64,000 nucleotides of DNA. Origin: a virus. Positions 17,224-25,009 of the stretch are shown piece by piece. The stretch lies in IMG/VR virus record IMGVR_UViG_3300042934_000822, positions 16,909-80,908 of that record. One strand, given 5' to 3'. The notes under the pieces are model-generated. The model searched no databases, was not told the origin of the DNA, and saw nothing but the letters and a program-made list of their open reading frames with translations. The position numbers and the translations under genes are program-made. Numbering within the stretch: position 1 is the stretch's first letter; each line of letters begins with the position of its first letter.

Positions 17224-17325
17224 TATCTGGCTGAATGAGGCCGGCACTATAACTGCAAAGCGCGTTCGTGCGAACCCTCCAACGCACAAAAGCGCGTTCG
17301 CGCCAAAGCGCCTTAGCGCCTTAGA
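17224..17325 (-). promoter_or_regulatory. parA promoter with composite operator and leader element
   Basis: Minus strand: GGCGCGAACGCGC, then GTGCG-TTGGAGGGTT-CGCAC, then GAACGCGCTTTG, overlapping a promoter TTCGCA (17269-17274), 17 bp, TATAGT (17246-17251). The leader then carries TTCAGCCAGATA (17224-17235). Operator half-sites over the -35 suggest autorepression, as is usual for par operons. Confidence 0.6.
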
Positions 17326-17339
17326 TGCGTCTGGGCATG

Positions 17340-17362
17340 AAAAAGCCCAGCAAAAGCTGGGC
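17340..17362 (-). terminator. Rho-independent terminator of the small secreted-protein gene
   Basis: On the minus strand GCCCAGC-TTTT-GCTGGGC is followed by TTTTTC. It lies 18 bp after the stop codon of the gene at 17381-17632 and insulates parA. Confidence 0.8.
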
Positions 17363-17380
17363 TCTGGTACTCAACAGCGG

Positions 17381-17632
17381 TTACATCTGAGCGACCCTTT
17401 CCTCCTCGACGGGCTCACGCAAGGTGGGCTCTACCAGGTCGTTTCTGGCCAGCCTCCCGTTACCTGGCCAGGTGCCTTCTTGGATCATCTGCTTGTTGAA
17501 CTTGGCGTCAGCTACCTGTTGCTCGAAATCAGCAGATCCGGCGAGCCCGAAGCAAACGGCAAGTGCGACACCGGTGAGGAAAGTAGACACCGGGCCCATG
17601 AACTGCTGACGCTTATGATTGTGTGTACGCAT
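17381..17632 (-). CDS. Small exported or membrane-anchored protein
   Basis: This 83-residue protein begins with a basic stretch (MRTHNHKRQQ), then a hydrophobic segment (VSTFLTGVALAVCFGLAGSA, about residues 15-34) that looks like a signal peptide or anchor, then a polar, charged tail. It could therefore act in the inner membrane or periplasm. It has its own promoter region with an ATCAGCCAGATA leader element and its own terminator. A role in exclusion or lysis control is possible but nothing in the sequence proves it. Confidence 0.55.
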   Translation of the reverse strand: MRTHNHKRQQFMGPVSTFLTGVALAVCFGLAGSADFEQQVADAKFNKQMIQEGTWPGNGRLARNDLVEPTLREPVEEERVAQM

Positions 17633-17647
17633 TGGTGAAGTCCTTCA

Positions 17648-17689
17648 TATCTGGCTGATAGGTGAAGCGAGAAGGACATTATCATTATG
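17648..17689 (-). promoter_or_regulatory. Leader element and -10 region of the small exported-protein gene
   Basis: Minus strand: overlapping -10-like words CATAAT and GATAAT (17678-17689), then about 18 bp, then ATCAGCCAGATA (17648-17659), 16 bp before the ATG. No clear -35 is seen. Confidence 0.4.
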
Positions 17690-17749
17690 TTAATTTTCTA
17701 GCAATGAAGCATTATCAAATTACTAATTTTTTGCAGACTGGAGAAGGTC

Positions 17750-18211
17750 ATGCAGGTGCTGGTATCGATCGCGGGTTATGGAGGGGAGGGCGCCAAGCCT
17801 ACGACCCTGGCTGCATTTTTTGACGAGTCCAACAGCTCGATGGTGGCGCTAAAGGAGGTCCCATTTCGCGAAAAAGCCGACAAAGGCTACGCATTTGTGA
17901 CCAATCTTCGGCTTGAAAACTACGATTGCCTGTTCACCGAATCGCATCTGCAGGGGGCCATCCTCGCCTACCGCGAAGAGGTGGCCAGGGTAGGGTTCAT
18001 CTTGGCAGATGAAGTGGGCAAGCATCGTCCTCGGATAGAAACTGACGGGATCGACGCCTCAGGCCAGAAATACCGCCTGCACGCCAGCATGACCAATGGT
18101 GAGGTGGCAGTGCTGGCGCTGGCACACTTCCAGTCACGCCAGCGCTCCGTGGGCTCTCTCACGAATCAGATGGACAAGATGGCCGACCTCTACAACATCA
18201 GATCGATCTAG
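17750..18211 (+). CDS. Hypothetical protein on the plus strand
   Basis: This 153-residue frame is on the strand opposite to its neighbours and has a good ribosome site (GGAGAAGGTC before the ATG), with AT-rich sequence upstream where a promoter could lie. The protein begins MQVLVSIAGYGGEG and contains an EEVARVGFILADEVGKHRP stretch; no transmembrane segment is seen. It ends convergently with the DarA-like gene, overlapping by 4 bp. No family is recognised. Divergent placement from the 17632 gene suggests separate control. Confidence 0.6.
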   Translation: MQVLVSIAGYGGEGAKPTTLAAFFDESNSSMVALKEVPFREKADKGYAFVTNLRLENYDCLFTESHLQGAILAYREEVARVGFILADEVGKHRPRIETDGIDASGQKYRLHASMTNGEVAVLALAHFQSRQRSVGSLTNQMDKMADLYNIRSI

Positions 18212-19203
18212 TCGGCAGCCGCATAGGGCTCGCCAAACGAGTCGTAACCGGCCTCATCCAGGGCAGTGACACCTGTTGGCGTGATCAAGTACAGCCCTGA
18301 CTCAACCTCGACCATTCCCAGCGCCAGCAGCTCGGCCAGTGCGTTCTGGTCATCGATGGCGTCAGCTTCGGCCGCCGATACCGCTGCGATCACCACCAGC
18401 TGCGCCAGGCCTGCATCACTGATCTCTGTAGGGGCGCTGTCCAGCATGCCGAGGGCCAGGCGGTAGGCCTCGGCGCTATGCTGCTGCAGCGCGGCCAGTG
18501 GCAAGTCGCCAGACTCGAGGCTCACCCGGTGATCAGCCTCCGTAGCACTCAGGGCTGCGCGCAAGACGCTCCCTGCGCCCTCTGTCGCCGCGCTGTCGAG
18601 CATTTCAGGCTTTTCCGCCACCAGGTCTCGGGCTTCGATGTAAGTCGTCGCCAGCGGCTTCACAGCGGCCTGCAGGTGAACCTGCTGAGGCGACGGCGCG
18701 CCGATGCTGTCGGTCATGACACCCAGCTGCTGCTGTAGATCAGCGACAGTTGCCTTGCGCTCGGCAATTTGCGCATCGAGCGCACTGACGCGCTCCTGCA
18801 GGGCCTGGGCCATCTTGGGCTTTGGCGTGCTCAGGCCAGGCGGAAGCGCCACCTTGACCCGGGCCTGAGCCTTCTGGAAGGCCGCCTGGTTGCTCTCTGC
18901 GGCCCTGGCCAACTCTGCAACTGCCTTGGCCATGTCGTCGTGATTCTTGATCGGCACGACGGACTTGTTCAGCACAGCCTGGAAAATGTCGCCGGTGGCG
19001 ATAACGCGCAGTGTGATCAGCTGCCCGCTGGCCAGCGTCAGGGTCGCCTCACGGTAGGTGACGCTGTTGCTGCGCTTGGGCTTGTCCATGAACTCGGTGG
19101 CCACTACCGGTTGCCCGGCGCGGATCATCCACTGCTTGATCTTTTTCAGCGCGCCCTCGGCGGCCGATGCGCTGGAGAAGTCCAGCGGGTTCGCTACTGG
19201 CAT
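18208..19203 (-). CDS. DarA-like head-associated antirestriction protein (DarA_N-type domain)
   Basis: The ATG at 19203 follows GGGGG and gives 331 residues. Residues about 15-115 resemble the DarA N-terminal domain of P1-like phages: a GQLITLRVIATGDIFQ strand pair, then VVPIKNHDDMAKAVAELA, then a helix ending FQKAQARVKVALPPG. The rest is coiled coil and small helical blocks broken by MLDS near residue 200, MLDS near 251 and MTDS near 163. P1 DarA is matured in the head, so these sites fit proteolytic processing. It is expected to be packaged and to help the other Dar proteins enter the head. Confidence 0.7.
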   Translation of the reverse strand: MPVANPLDFSSASAAEGALKKIKQWMIRAGQPVVATEFMDKPKRSNSVTYREATLTLASGQLITLRVIATGDIFQAVLNKSVVPIKNHDDMAKAVAELARAAESNQAAFQKAQARVKVALPPGLSTPKPKMAQALQERVSALDAQIAERKATVADLQQQLGVMTDSIGAPSPQQVHLQAAVKPLATTYIEARDLVAEKPEMLDSAATEGAGSVLRAALSATEADHRVSLESGDLPLAALQQHSAEAYRLALGMLDSAPTEISDAGLAQLVVIAAVSAAEADAIDDQNALAELLALGMVEVESGLYLITPTGVTALDEAGYDSFGEPYAAAD

Positions 19204-19233
19204 AGATTGCCCCCATTCTCGGTTTATGAGGCC

Positions 19234-19277
19234 ATTGTGCGCGCCTGCAGGACGGGCATTAGGCAGCATGTTTGCGG
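19234..19277 (-). promoter_or_regulatory. Weak candidate late promoter of the DarA-like gene
   Basis: Minus strand: CCGCAAA, then CACAAT 31 bp later, one base more than the other late elements (spacing 16 instead of 15). The 11-bp block is not palindromic. Its position, 31 bp before the start, is right. Confidence 0.3.
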
Positions 19278-19288
19278 GGGAGCAGCCG

Positions 19289-19315
19289 AAAAAAAGCCCC
19301 AGCTTTTGCTGAGGC
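19289..19315 (-). terminator. Rho-independent terminator of the 19337-19603 gene
   Basis: On the minus strand GCCTCAGC-AAAA-GCTGGGGC (one mismatch) is followed by seven T residues, 22 bp after the stop codon. Confidence 0.75.
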
Positions 19316-19336
19316 CCTGATAGAGAGCACGAATTG

Positions 19337-19603
19337 TTACTTCTCCTCACCTTTGTCTGGAGCCGCGAGTCGTTTGTAGCTCTCGAGCACTTTGGCGCAC
19401 TTCGGCGAGCCTTTACGCGTGCCCTCAGAGATCGCATCTGCGAGTTGTTCCATAGTCTGTTGGGTGCCCACGGCTTGACCAACGGCCAAGCCCTTGATGA
19501 AGCCAGAGGCTTCTCCCATTTCGAATCCAGCCTCAAATGCGACACGCGCGGCCGCATCTACAGTGTGTTTGACGTATTTGTCGTACAAATCTTCTTGTGC
19601 CAT
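19337..19603 (-). CDS. Small hypothetical protein
   Basis: The ATG at 19603 (MAQEDLYDKYVK) gives 88 residues, mostly helical, with a Gly-rich middle (EASGFIKGLAVGQAVG) and a charged C-terminus ending KGEEK. A longer upstream frame exists but its extra residues look non-coding and overlap the LexA region. A short hairpin (CCTCGCC/GGGCGAGG) lies 20-40 bp before the start. It is divergent from umuD. Function is unknown. Confidence 0.5.
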   Translation of the reverse strand: MAQEDLYDKYVKHTVDAAARVAFEAGFEMGEASGFIKGLAVGQAVGTQQTMEQLADAISEGTRKGSPKCAKVLESYKRLAAPDKGEEK

Positions 19604-19924
19604 GGTGAAAATCCCAATTTGCTCCTCGCCCCCTTGGCGAGGTAAGCAACGTGAGGTTACCCGTGTCTCGAACTGCCCACCAGCAGTGGTCGATAAGGTA
19701 CCAGACCACATGACGACTGGCGTTCCCATGGCCAGATCGCCAGCGCCACTGCCTCGATCGAGACACCGACCGCCTATGCCAGCTGGTTGGCAACGAAGAC
19801 ACCCGATGTGAAAAATCTTGCGGGTTACCGAATCAATGTAATACTGTAAAAATATACAGTAAAAATACCGATCCACCAGACGCCGCCCTAGAGCGGTTTT
19901 GACCGGCTACTTGCGGTGACACCC
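19604..19924. other. Divergent intergenic region between the 19603 gene and umuD
   Basis: These 321 bp hold a LexA box near the umuD side, a small hairpin near 19622-19642 on the minus-gene side, and AT-rich promoter-like DNA at 19825-19865. I see no coding signal. Confidence 0.6.
19844..19859 (+). promoter_or_regulatory. LexA (SOS) box of umuDC
   Basis: CTG-TAAAAATATA-CAG matches the gammaproteobacterial LexA consensus (CTG-N10-CAG) with an AT-rich centre. It is 65 bp before the umuD start and would place the mutagenic polymerase under host SOS control. Confidence 0.85.
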
Positions 19925-20356
19925 ATGTCCTACACCATCCTCGGCCCCATCGGGCCTTCTACCGTATCCCTCCCGCTGTTTGCCTGCCGCGTTCCTGCCG
20001 GCTTTCCATCCCCTGCAGCAGATCACCTGGAAAATCACATCTCCTTGGACGAGCTGTTCGACATTCGAGCACCGCACGTCTACCTGGTGAAGATTGAAGG
20101 CGACAGCATGAGCGGCGCCGGCCTCTTTACCGGTGACCTGGTGATTGTGGATCGAAGTCGCGAGGCCCGGCATGGCGATATCGTGATCGCAGCCCTGAAC
20201 GGAGAGCCGGTGTGCAAGCGGCTGCACCACAAGGGCAGTCAGCTGATCCTGCTGTCGGAAAACCCGGGCTACCCCGCGCGATACATCCTGGAAAGCGATG
20301 AAATGACCATCTGGGGCGTTGTCCGCTACAGCGTGCGCGACCATGCCTACGCCTAA
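19925..20356 (+). CDS. umuD: UmuD/RulA-type SOS mutagenesis protein (self-cleaving)
   Basis: From the ATG at 19925 the protein has 143 residues, close to the usual 139-146. It shows the peptidase S24 features of UmuD: the cleavage region VPAGFPSPA with Ala25-Gly26, the nucleophile in EGDSMSG (Ser61), and the general-base Lys98 in VCKRL. RecA filaments would stimulate self-cleavage to UmuD', which joins UmuC to form DNA polymerase V. It overlaps umuC by 14 bp. It is carried on the plus strand, against the phage genes around it, behind a LexA box. Confidence 0.9.
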   Translation: MSYTILGPIGPSTVSLPLFACRVPAGFPSPAADHLENHISLDELFDIRAPHVYLVKIEGDSMSGAGLFTGDLVIVDRSREARHGDIVIAALNGEPVCKRLHHKGSQLILLSENPGYPARYILESDEMTIWGVVRYSVRDHAYA

Positions 20357-21623
20357 ACCTACGTTTGCCCTGGTGGACTGCAATTCGTTCTATGCGTCCT
20401 GTGAGAGGGTCTTTCGGCCTGATCTGGCCAGGACGCCGATAGTTGTCCTGTCGAACAACGATGGCTGTGTGATTGCCCGCAGCTACGACGCCAAGCCATT
20501 CGTGAAAATGGGTGCGCCCTACTTTCAGATCAAAGACACGCTGCGCAGACATGGCATCGTGGCGTTCAGCAGCAACTATGCCTTGTACGGGCAAATGTCA
20601 GAACGCGTGATGACCTTGATCGAGAGCATGGTGGCTGGCTCTGAGGTCTACAGCATCGACGAAATTTTCTGCGATCTGACCGGCCAGCCCGGCGACCTCA
20701 CAGAGCTGGGGCGCTCGATCCGCGAGCGCGTCTTGAAAGCGACGGGCATTCCAGTTGGCGTGGGCATTGCCCATACCAAGACCCTGGCCAAGCTGGCCAA
20801 CCACACAGCCAAGCGCCTGCAGCAGCACACAGGCGGCGTGGTCGATATCTGCGACTCCTTCAAACGTGATTGGGTGCTGCGCAACACTGCAGTGTCCGAG
20901 GTGTGGGGGGTTGGGCGCCGTCTGACGACTCATCTGCAGGCGATGGGTATCCGATCGGCCATGGACCTGGCCAAGGCCAACCCTGTCACCCTGCGCGCCA
21001 AATTCAGCGTCGTCCTGGAACGCACGGCTCGCGAGCTGGCAGGAGTGCCGTGCCTTGGCCTGGAAGATCCCGACCCTCCCAAGCAAGAGATTTGCTGCAG
21101 CCGCATGTTCGGCAAGCGACTCACCGAGCTATCCCCCATCAAGGAAGCGGTGGCCACCTACACAGCGCGTGCCGCTGAAAAGCTGCGTGCTCAGGGTTCC
21201 ATGTGCAAGAAGATGCGGGTCAGCGTGCGCACTGGCATGTTCAACCCCGACGAGGCCCGGTATGCAAATGGTGTCCTGGTGGAATTGCCTTACCCCACCA
21301 ACGACACACTGTTGCTGACCAATGCAGCCACGCAAGCCGTAGAGAGCATTTATCGAGAGGGCTACCGCTACAGCAAGGCCGAGATACTGCTACTCGACCT
21401 GAGGCAGCCAGGCGAGTACACAGGTGATCTGTTTGCCGTGACTCAACCGAAGAGATCCCAGGATCTGATGAACACGCTGGACAGCATCAATGCTCGGTGG
21501 GGGCGTGGTACGGTGAGGACCGCGGCCGCCCCCATCGAACCGGACTGGGGCATGCGTCGGGAGTTCATGAGCCAGAGCTACACCACGCGCATCGATCAGC
21601 TGTGGACGGTCAGTGCGCACTAG
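20343..21623 (+). CDS. umuC: UmuC/RulB-type translesion DNA polymerase V subunit
   Basis: The ATG at 20343 gives 426 residues, the usual UmuC length. Y-family motifs are clear: FALVDCNSFYASCE near the N-terminus (first metal-binding Asp), VYSIDEIFCDLTG (second acidic motif, about residues 102-114), and VGIAHTKTLAKLAN (helix of the palm/thumb region), followed by a little-finger domain. With UmuD' it copies past DNA damage with low fidelity. On a phage-plasmid it may aid replication of damaged DNA or raise host mutation rate. It is convergent with the PAAR gene. Confidence 0.92.
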   Translation: MPTPKPTFALVDCNSFYASCERVFRPDLARTPIVVLSNNDGCVIARSYDAKPFVKMGAPYFQIKDTLRRHGIVAFSSNYALYGQMSERVMTLIESMVAGSEVYSIDEIFCDLTGQPGDLTELGRSIRERVLKATGIPVGVGIAHTKTLAKLANHTAKRLQQHTGGVVDICDSFKRDWVLRNTAVSEVWGVGRRLTTHLQAMGIRSAMDLAKANPVTLRAKFSVVLERTARELAGVPCLGLEDPDPPKQEICCSRMFGKRLTELSPIKEAVATYTARAAEKLRAQGSMCKKMRVSVRTGMFNPDEARYANGVLVELPYPTNDTLLLTNAATQAVESIYREGYRYSKAEILLLDLRQPGEYTGDLFAVTQPKRSQDLMNTLDSINARWGRGTVRTAAAPIEPDWGMRREFMSQSYTTRIDQLWTVSAH

Positions 21624-21651
21624 CTCAACCCCACCCGCAGAGCGTGGTCCA

Positions 21652-21915
21652 TCAGCCCACGAGGACATTCGGCGAACCCGTAGCCTGGTGGGTGCAGTTG
21701 GCCAGGTCGCCAGCACGGCAGACTGGCTTGCCCTGGGCGAACACCGTGGCGCTGCCGGTGACCATCGCAGGGCCGGCGTGGGCGCCCACACCGTGCCCTG
21801 CAACGTCTGCCCCTACCACTGCGATCGGGGCACCGTTGACCAACACGGTGGGCGCCAGGTTGCCGGTGATGACGCCCCCGGCGTTGTCGATTCCTACTCG
21901 AGCTGCTCCAGGCAT
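21652..21915 (-). CDS. PAAR-domain tail spike tip protein
   Basis: The 87 residues are rich in Gly, Val, Ala and Pro and have PAAR-repeat structure (MPGAARVGIDNAGGVITG, VLVNGAPIAVVGADVAGH, VFAQGKPVCRAGDLANCTH) with the His/Cys residues that bind the metal at the tip. Such proteins cap the central spike of contractile tails and pierce the outer membrane. The gene is last in the tail operon, directly after the spike gene. Confidence 0.88.
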   Translation of the reverse strand: MPGAARVGIDNAGGVITGNLAPTVLVNGAPIAVVGADVAGHGVGAHAGPAMVTGSATVFAQGKPVCRAGDLANCTHQATGSPNVLVG

Positions 21916-21924
21916 GTCTTTCTC

Positions 21925-22368
21925 CTACTGGTTGAGTTTGATGATGCTGGCCAGCAAGGCGATCTGCGAGCCGGTGATCTCGAGCTTCGAGCCCCCGACC
22001 TGCAGGAGGATCTTGGTACCCGCCTTGAGAACGATGGTCTTGCCGGCGTTCAGGTTGAGCGCTTCGTCGGCGTTCTGCTCGATGTTGTCATGGGCCCACC
22101 GGCGCCATCCCACCCCATTGCCGACATGGGCATTACGGTATCCCATGATGATGGGATAGCGCGGGTCGCCGTTGTGAAAGCTGATGTTGACCGGTAGCCC
22201 TTCAACGATGCGGATCTCGGTGTTCTTGGCATCGTCGCCGATCGGATAGTTGATCTCGGCCAGCGGCCAGATGCTGGCGCCGTCGGTGAGCGGCGGTATT
22301 TCTACGCGGACTTCGCGTCGAGCGCGGTCTACCGAGCGCACGAAGCCTGGATACACGTCACTTGGCAT
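21925..22368 (-). CDS. Baseplate central spike protein (gpV/gp5-like)
   Basis: The 147-residue protein has an N-terminal OB-fold region (PGFVRSVDRARREVRVEIPP, then WPLAEINYPIGDD, IVEGLPVNISFHNGDPRYPIIMGYRNA) and a C-terminal beta-helix-like part (EALNLNAGKTIVLKAGTKILLQVGG). This is the layout of the P2 gpV / phage Mu gp45 spike. It probably forms the trimer on which the PAAR tip sits. It overlaps the upstream gene by 11 bp. Confidence 0.78.
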   Translation of the reverse strand: MPSDVYPGFVRSVDRARREVRVEIPPLTDGASIWPLAEINYPIGDDAKNTEIRIVEGLPVNISFHNGDPRYPIIMGYRNAHVGNGVGWRRWAHDNIEQNADEALNLNAGKTIVLKAGTKILLQVGGSKLEITGSQIALLASIIKLNQ

Positions 22369-23257
22369 CGATGAGCTTCCCCATCCAGAGACGGCTGCGG
22401 TCCTCCACAGCCCCTTCGTTATTTTCCATGCAATGGGCAGCGGTCAGGACGACCAGGTTTTCGCCTGCCACGCGCAGGACGTCGCCGGCGACAACCTGCT
22501 GGCAGATCATGCTGTCGAGGATCTTGGTGCGCACCAGGACGCTGCTGGCATTGCGCAGCTGGCGCAGGTCCATCCCGGGCTGGAACTGCAGGCGACGTCC
22601 CTGGTTCATGGCCCCCTTGACGATATCGGCCTTGTCGTCGGTCGAAAAGAACGAGGGCACCTGCTGGAACTGGTGGAACTCGCTGCTGACCATAGCGCTG
22701 CTGTCGACCTGGCCGATGTTGTCGCGCGGCGCCTGCGCCATCAGGTCGACCAGGCGCATGACGCTGATCTGCCCATTGCGCAGTACCAGGGCCGCGCCTT
22801 CCTCCTGCAGCACCTGCACCAGGTGCACGCTGGGCTCAAACCCACGGAAGCAGGTGAATCGCGGCACCACAAAGTCGTTGCCGATCGTGGCATAGGCGCC
22901 GCATGCTCTGTACGCAGCGCCGAAGGTCTCCCCCTCCTGCACGACTGCAGTTTGACGCGGCTTGGCCACGCCGGCGCAGTTGTGCAGCAGGCCGATCACT
23001 TTCATGGACTGCTGCTGGTTCTTGCCCTGGACCTGGCCAAGAGGCGCGCCCCGGTCGGTATGAACGATCTCGTACTGCAGATTCTCGCGTCCGGACCAGA
23101 ACGAATTGCCCTCTACCAGGCGTTCTTCCACTCCGTCGATCAGCTTGCAGGTGAACTCGACCGTGCGGGGCACCGGCGCCAGATCAGAACGGAGGGTCCA
23201 GTTGAGCACCACGTCGGTAGGCAACTGGTCTCCGTTTTCTTTGAGCAGAATGTTCAC
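22358..23257 (-). CDS. Baseplate hub-region protein, function not recognised
   Basis: A GTG at 23257 overlapping the TGA of the preceding gene (GTGA) gives 299 residues beginning VNILLKENGDQLPTDVVLNW. The longer frame upstream has no ribosome site and an Arg-rich, non-coding look. The position just before the spike and the beta-rich, mixed composition suggest the tail hub (gpD/gp27-like), for example the IGNDFVVPRFTCFRGFEPS segment. That assignment is inference; no diagnostic motif is seen. Confidence 0.6.
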   Translation of the reverse strand: MNILLKENGDQLPTDVVLNWTLRSDLAPVPRTVEFTCKLIDGVEERLVEGNSFWSGRENLQYEIVHTDRGAPLGQVQGKNQQQSMKVIGLLHNCAGVAKPRQTAVVQEGETFGAAYRACGAYATIGNDFVVPRFTCFRGFEPSVHLVQVLQEEGAALVLRNGQISVMRLVDLMAQAPRDNIGQVDSSAMVSSEFHQFQQVPSFFSTDDKADIVKGAMNQGRRLQFQPGMDLRQLRNASSVLVRTKILDSMICQQVVAGDVLRVAGENLVVLTAAHCMENNEGAVEDRSRLWMGKLIDAK

Positions 23258-24030
23258 CTGGTGGCGCTCCAGGTCACGCCCTCGGCCGTGCCGACGGTAC
23301 GCAGGTGCGCCACGGTGTCGTCGCTCTGGATCTCTTTCACCGAGGGGTAACCCGGCGGCGTGCAGTTGCTGCCGTCGTTGGGCTCGCCTTCCTGGGGCGC
23401 ATCGAAGAACGGAATCACGCATTTGAGCGTCAGGTCGGCCGCCAGGATCTTGAGGTTCTTGGCGTCGTGCGGCGGCGCCACGTTCATCCAGTCGATGCGG
23501 TTGGTCTCCAGCGTGACGGGCATGGGCACGCTGTACTGGCCAAACTTATAAGGGGCATCGAATCGCCGGTTCTTCGGCTCCTGGATGAACGAAGAAAGCT
23601 GGGCGGCCAGGCTCTGTGCCGACCCGCCCTCACTCGCGAAGATCACCACCTGGACCCGGCGGTCCTGCATCACGTCCTTGTAGCCATACCAGGAACCACC
23701 CTCCACGATCTGCACCAGGCGCCGGCTGGAATGCTGGCCACCCCAGTCGGCGCCGGTGCCCAGGAAGTTGTCATCCATGGCCATCAAGACCACCGGAAGC
23801 GTTCCTTCGCCATTGGACGATTGGCGATACAGCGCCAGCATTTCCTCGGCCGCGTCGATCATGCGTGCAGGCGCCCACTGAAGGGCCTCCCTGGTGGGCT
23901 TTTTCAGGAAGCGCTGCACAGCCGCGGTATCGGCGTATTCGGCATAGATCCCCTTGCGCCAGCTTGCAAGGTAACGGCCAAACCCGACTCTGGTCTGGTC
24001 GAAGCTGCCGTTCTTGTTGGTGGTGGTCAT
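23254..24030 (-). CDS. Baseplate or tail protein, function not recognised
   Basis: The 258-residue protein begins MTTTNKNGSFDQTRVGFGR and includes LPVVLMAMDDNFLGTG and VQVVIFASEGGSAQSLAAQL, mixed alpha/beta segments of a globular protein. It lies between the fibre-assembly gene and the hub-like gene, with overlap at its 3' end (GTGA), in the tail operon that starts at the fibre promoter. A baseplate role follows from context only. Confidence 0.6.
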   Translation of the reverse strand: MTTTNKNGSFDQTRVGFGRYLASWRKGIYAEYADTAAVQRFLKKPTREALQWAPARMIDAAEEMLALYRQSSNGEGTLPVVLMAMDDNFLGTGADWGGQHSSRRLVQIVEGGSWYGYKDVMQDRRVQVVIFASEGGSAQSLAAQLSSFIQEPKNRRFDAPYKFGQYSVPMPVTLETNRIDWMNVAPPHDAKNLKILAADLTLKCVIPFFDAPQEGEPNDGSNCTPPGYPSVKEIQSDDTVAHLRTVGTAEGVTWSATR

Positions 24031-24077
24031 ACAGTCCTCTGCAGCGCCAGCAGCAGCTGGCGCCGGTGTAGTTGGGG

Positions 24078-24995
24078 TCAGGCCTGCTTGGTGGCGTCTT
24101 CGGCTTCTGGGGCTGCGTCCGTGGCCACAATGCCCTCCTGGGCAGCCTCAGGCGCTGGCGCCGGCTCAGCGCCAGTTGAACCCTCGCCTTGCGCAGTCTC
24201 TGTCTCGAAAGCCACAGCTGGATCGATATCGTAAGGGTCTTGGTGCTGGGCAACCTGATCGCCTTTGCTCGCTCCGGCTGCATCGATCTCATCGAAGCCT
24301 TGGCTTTCCAGCCAGGCGTCTGCACCTTCACCGGCTGGGCAGGTCGGCCAATCAGCGGTTTCAGGGACGCTCTGGCTGGCATCCAACCGGCCCAGGAGTA
24401 CGAGGTAGACCTTCCATGCCTTGACCTCGGCGACTTCCTCGGGCGTGGCCATGTCCAGCTCCACGGCATAGTTCAGCCGTGTGATCGTGTCGGTGGCCAG
24501 CTGGTTGAGCAGCCGTTTCTTGAGCGTGGCATTGGCCTGCAGGGCGCGGGTCTTTGCTGCTTCATCCTCTACCCACTCGTCCCCACTCCACTGGTCGTAC
24601 TGGCCGGGCTCTTGGAGCGTGTGCGTGGCCGGAATCGCGCCCAGGACCTCCCAAACCTGTGCTTCACCGGTTTCGACGCTGTACACGGTCTTGCCGCGAT
24701 GATCCTCGACCTCCTCCCAGCCCTTGCCGTCGTCGGCCAGCCTCATCACATGGCCAAGCCGGGCTGAGGCCTCTGGCTTACCCAGTACAGCACAGGCCGG
24801 AACGAGCCACACGCCAGGCTCCAAAGGGCTGGGGTTCGCACGGTCTGCGCGTCGATACTCGCGTGTATAGGGCGAGTAGCTGCTCACGAAAGGCGCCTCC
24901 ACTCCCTCTTCTTTCCACCACTCTGCAGGGCCAGAAAGTGACGACTCGTCGATCAGCATTGCGTCGTCCTGGGTCATTTCAATGTCTTGGGTCAT
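24078..24995 (-). CDS. Tail fibre assembly protein (Caudo_TAP family)
   Basis: From the ATG at 24995 the protein has 305 residues; another ATG at 25025 overlaps the end of the fibre gene. The central part has the family pattern: VYSVETGEAQVWEVLGAIPATHT-like region, then DQWSGDEWVED, then RLNYAVELDMATPEEVAEVKAWKVYLVLLGRLD, then DWP. Such chaperones fold and trimerise the fibre encoded just upstream, and often stay on the fibre tip. The C-terminus (about 80 residues, Ala/Glu-rich) is an unusual low-complexity extension. Confidence 0.8.
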   Translation of the reverse strand: MTQDIEMTQDDAMLIDESSLSGPAEWWKEEGVEAPFVSSYSPYTREYRRADRANPSPLEPGVWLVPACAVLGKPEASARLGHVMRLADDGKGWEEVEDHRGKTVYSVETGEAQVWEVLGAIPATHTLQEPGQYDQWSGDEWVEDEAAKTRALQANATLKKRLLNQLATDTITRLNYAVELDMATPEEVAEVKAWKVYLVLLGRLDASQSVPETADWPTCPAGEGADAWLESQGFDEIDAAGASKGDQVAQHQDPYDIDPAVAFETETAQGEGSTGAEPAPAPEAAQEGIVATDAAPEAEDATKQA

Positions 24996-25009
24996 GGGTA
25001 AATGCTCAA

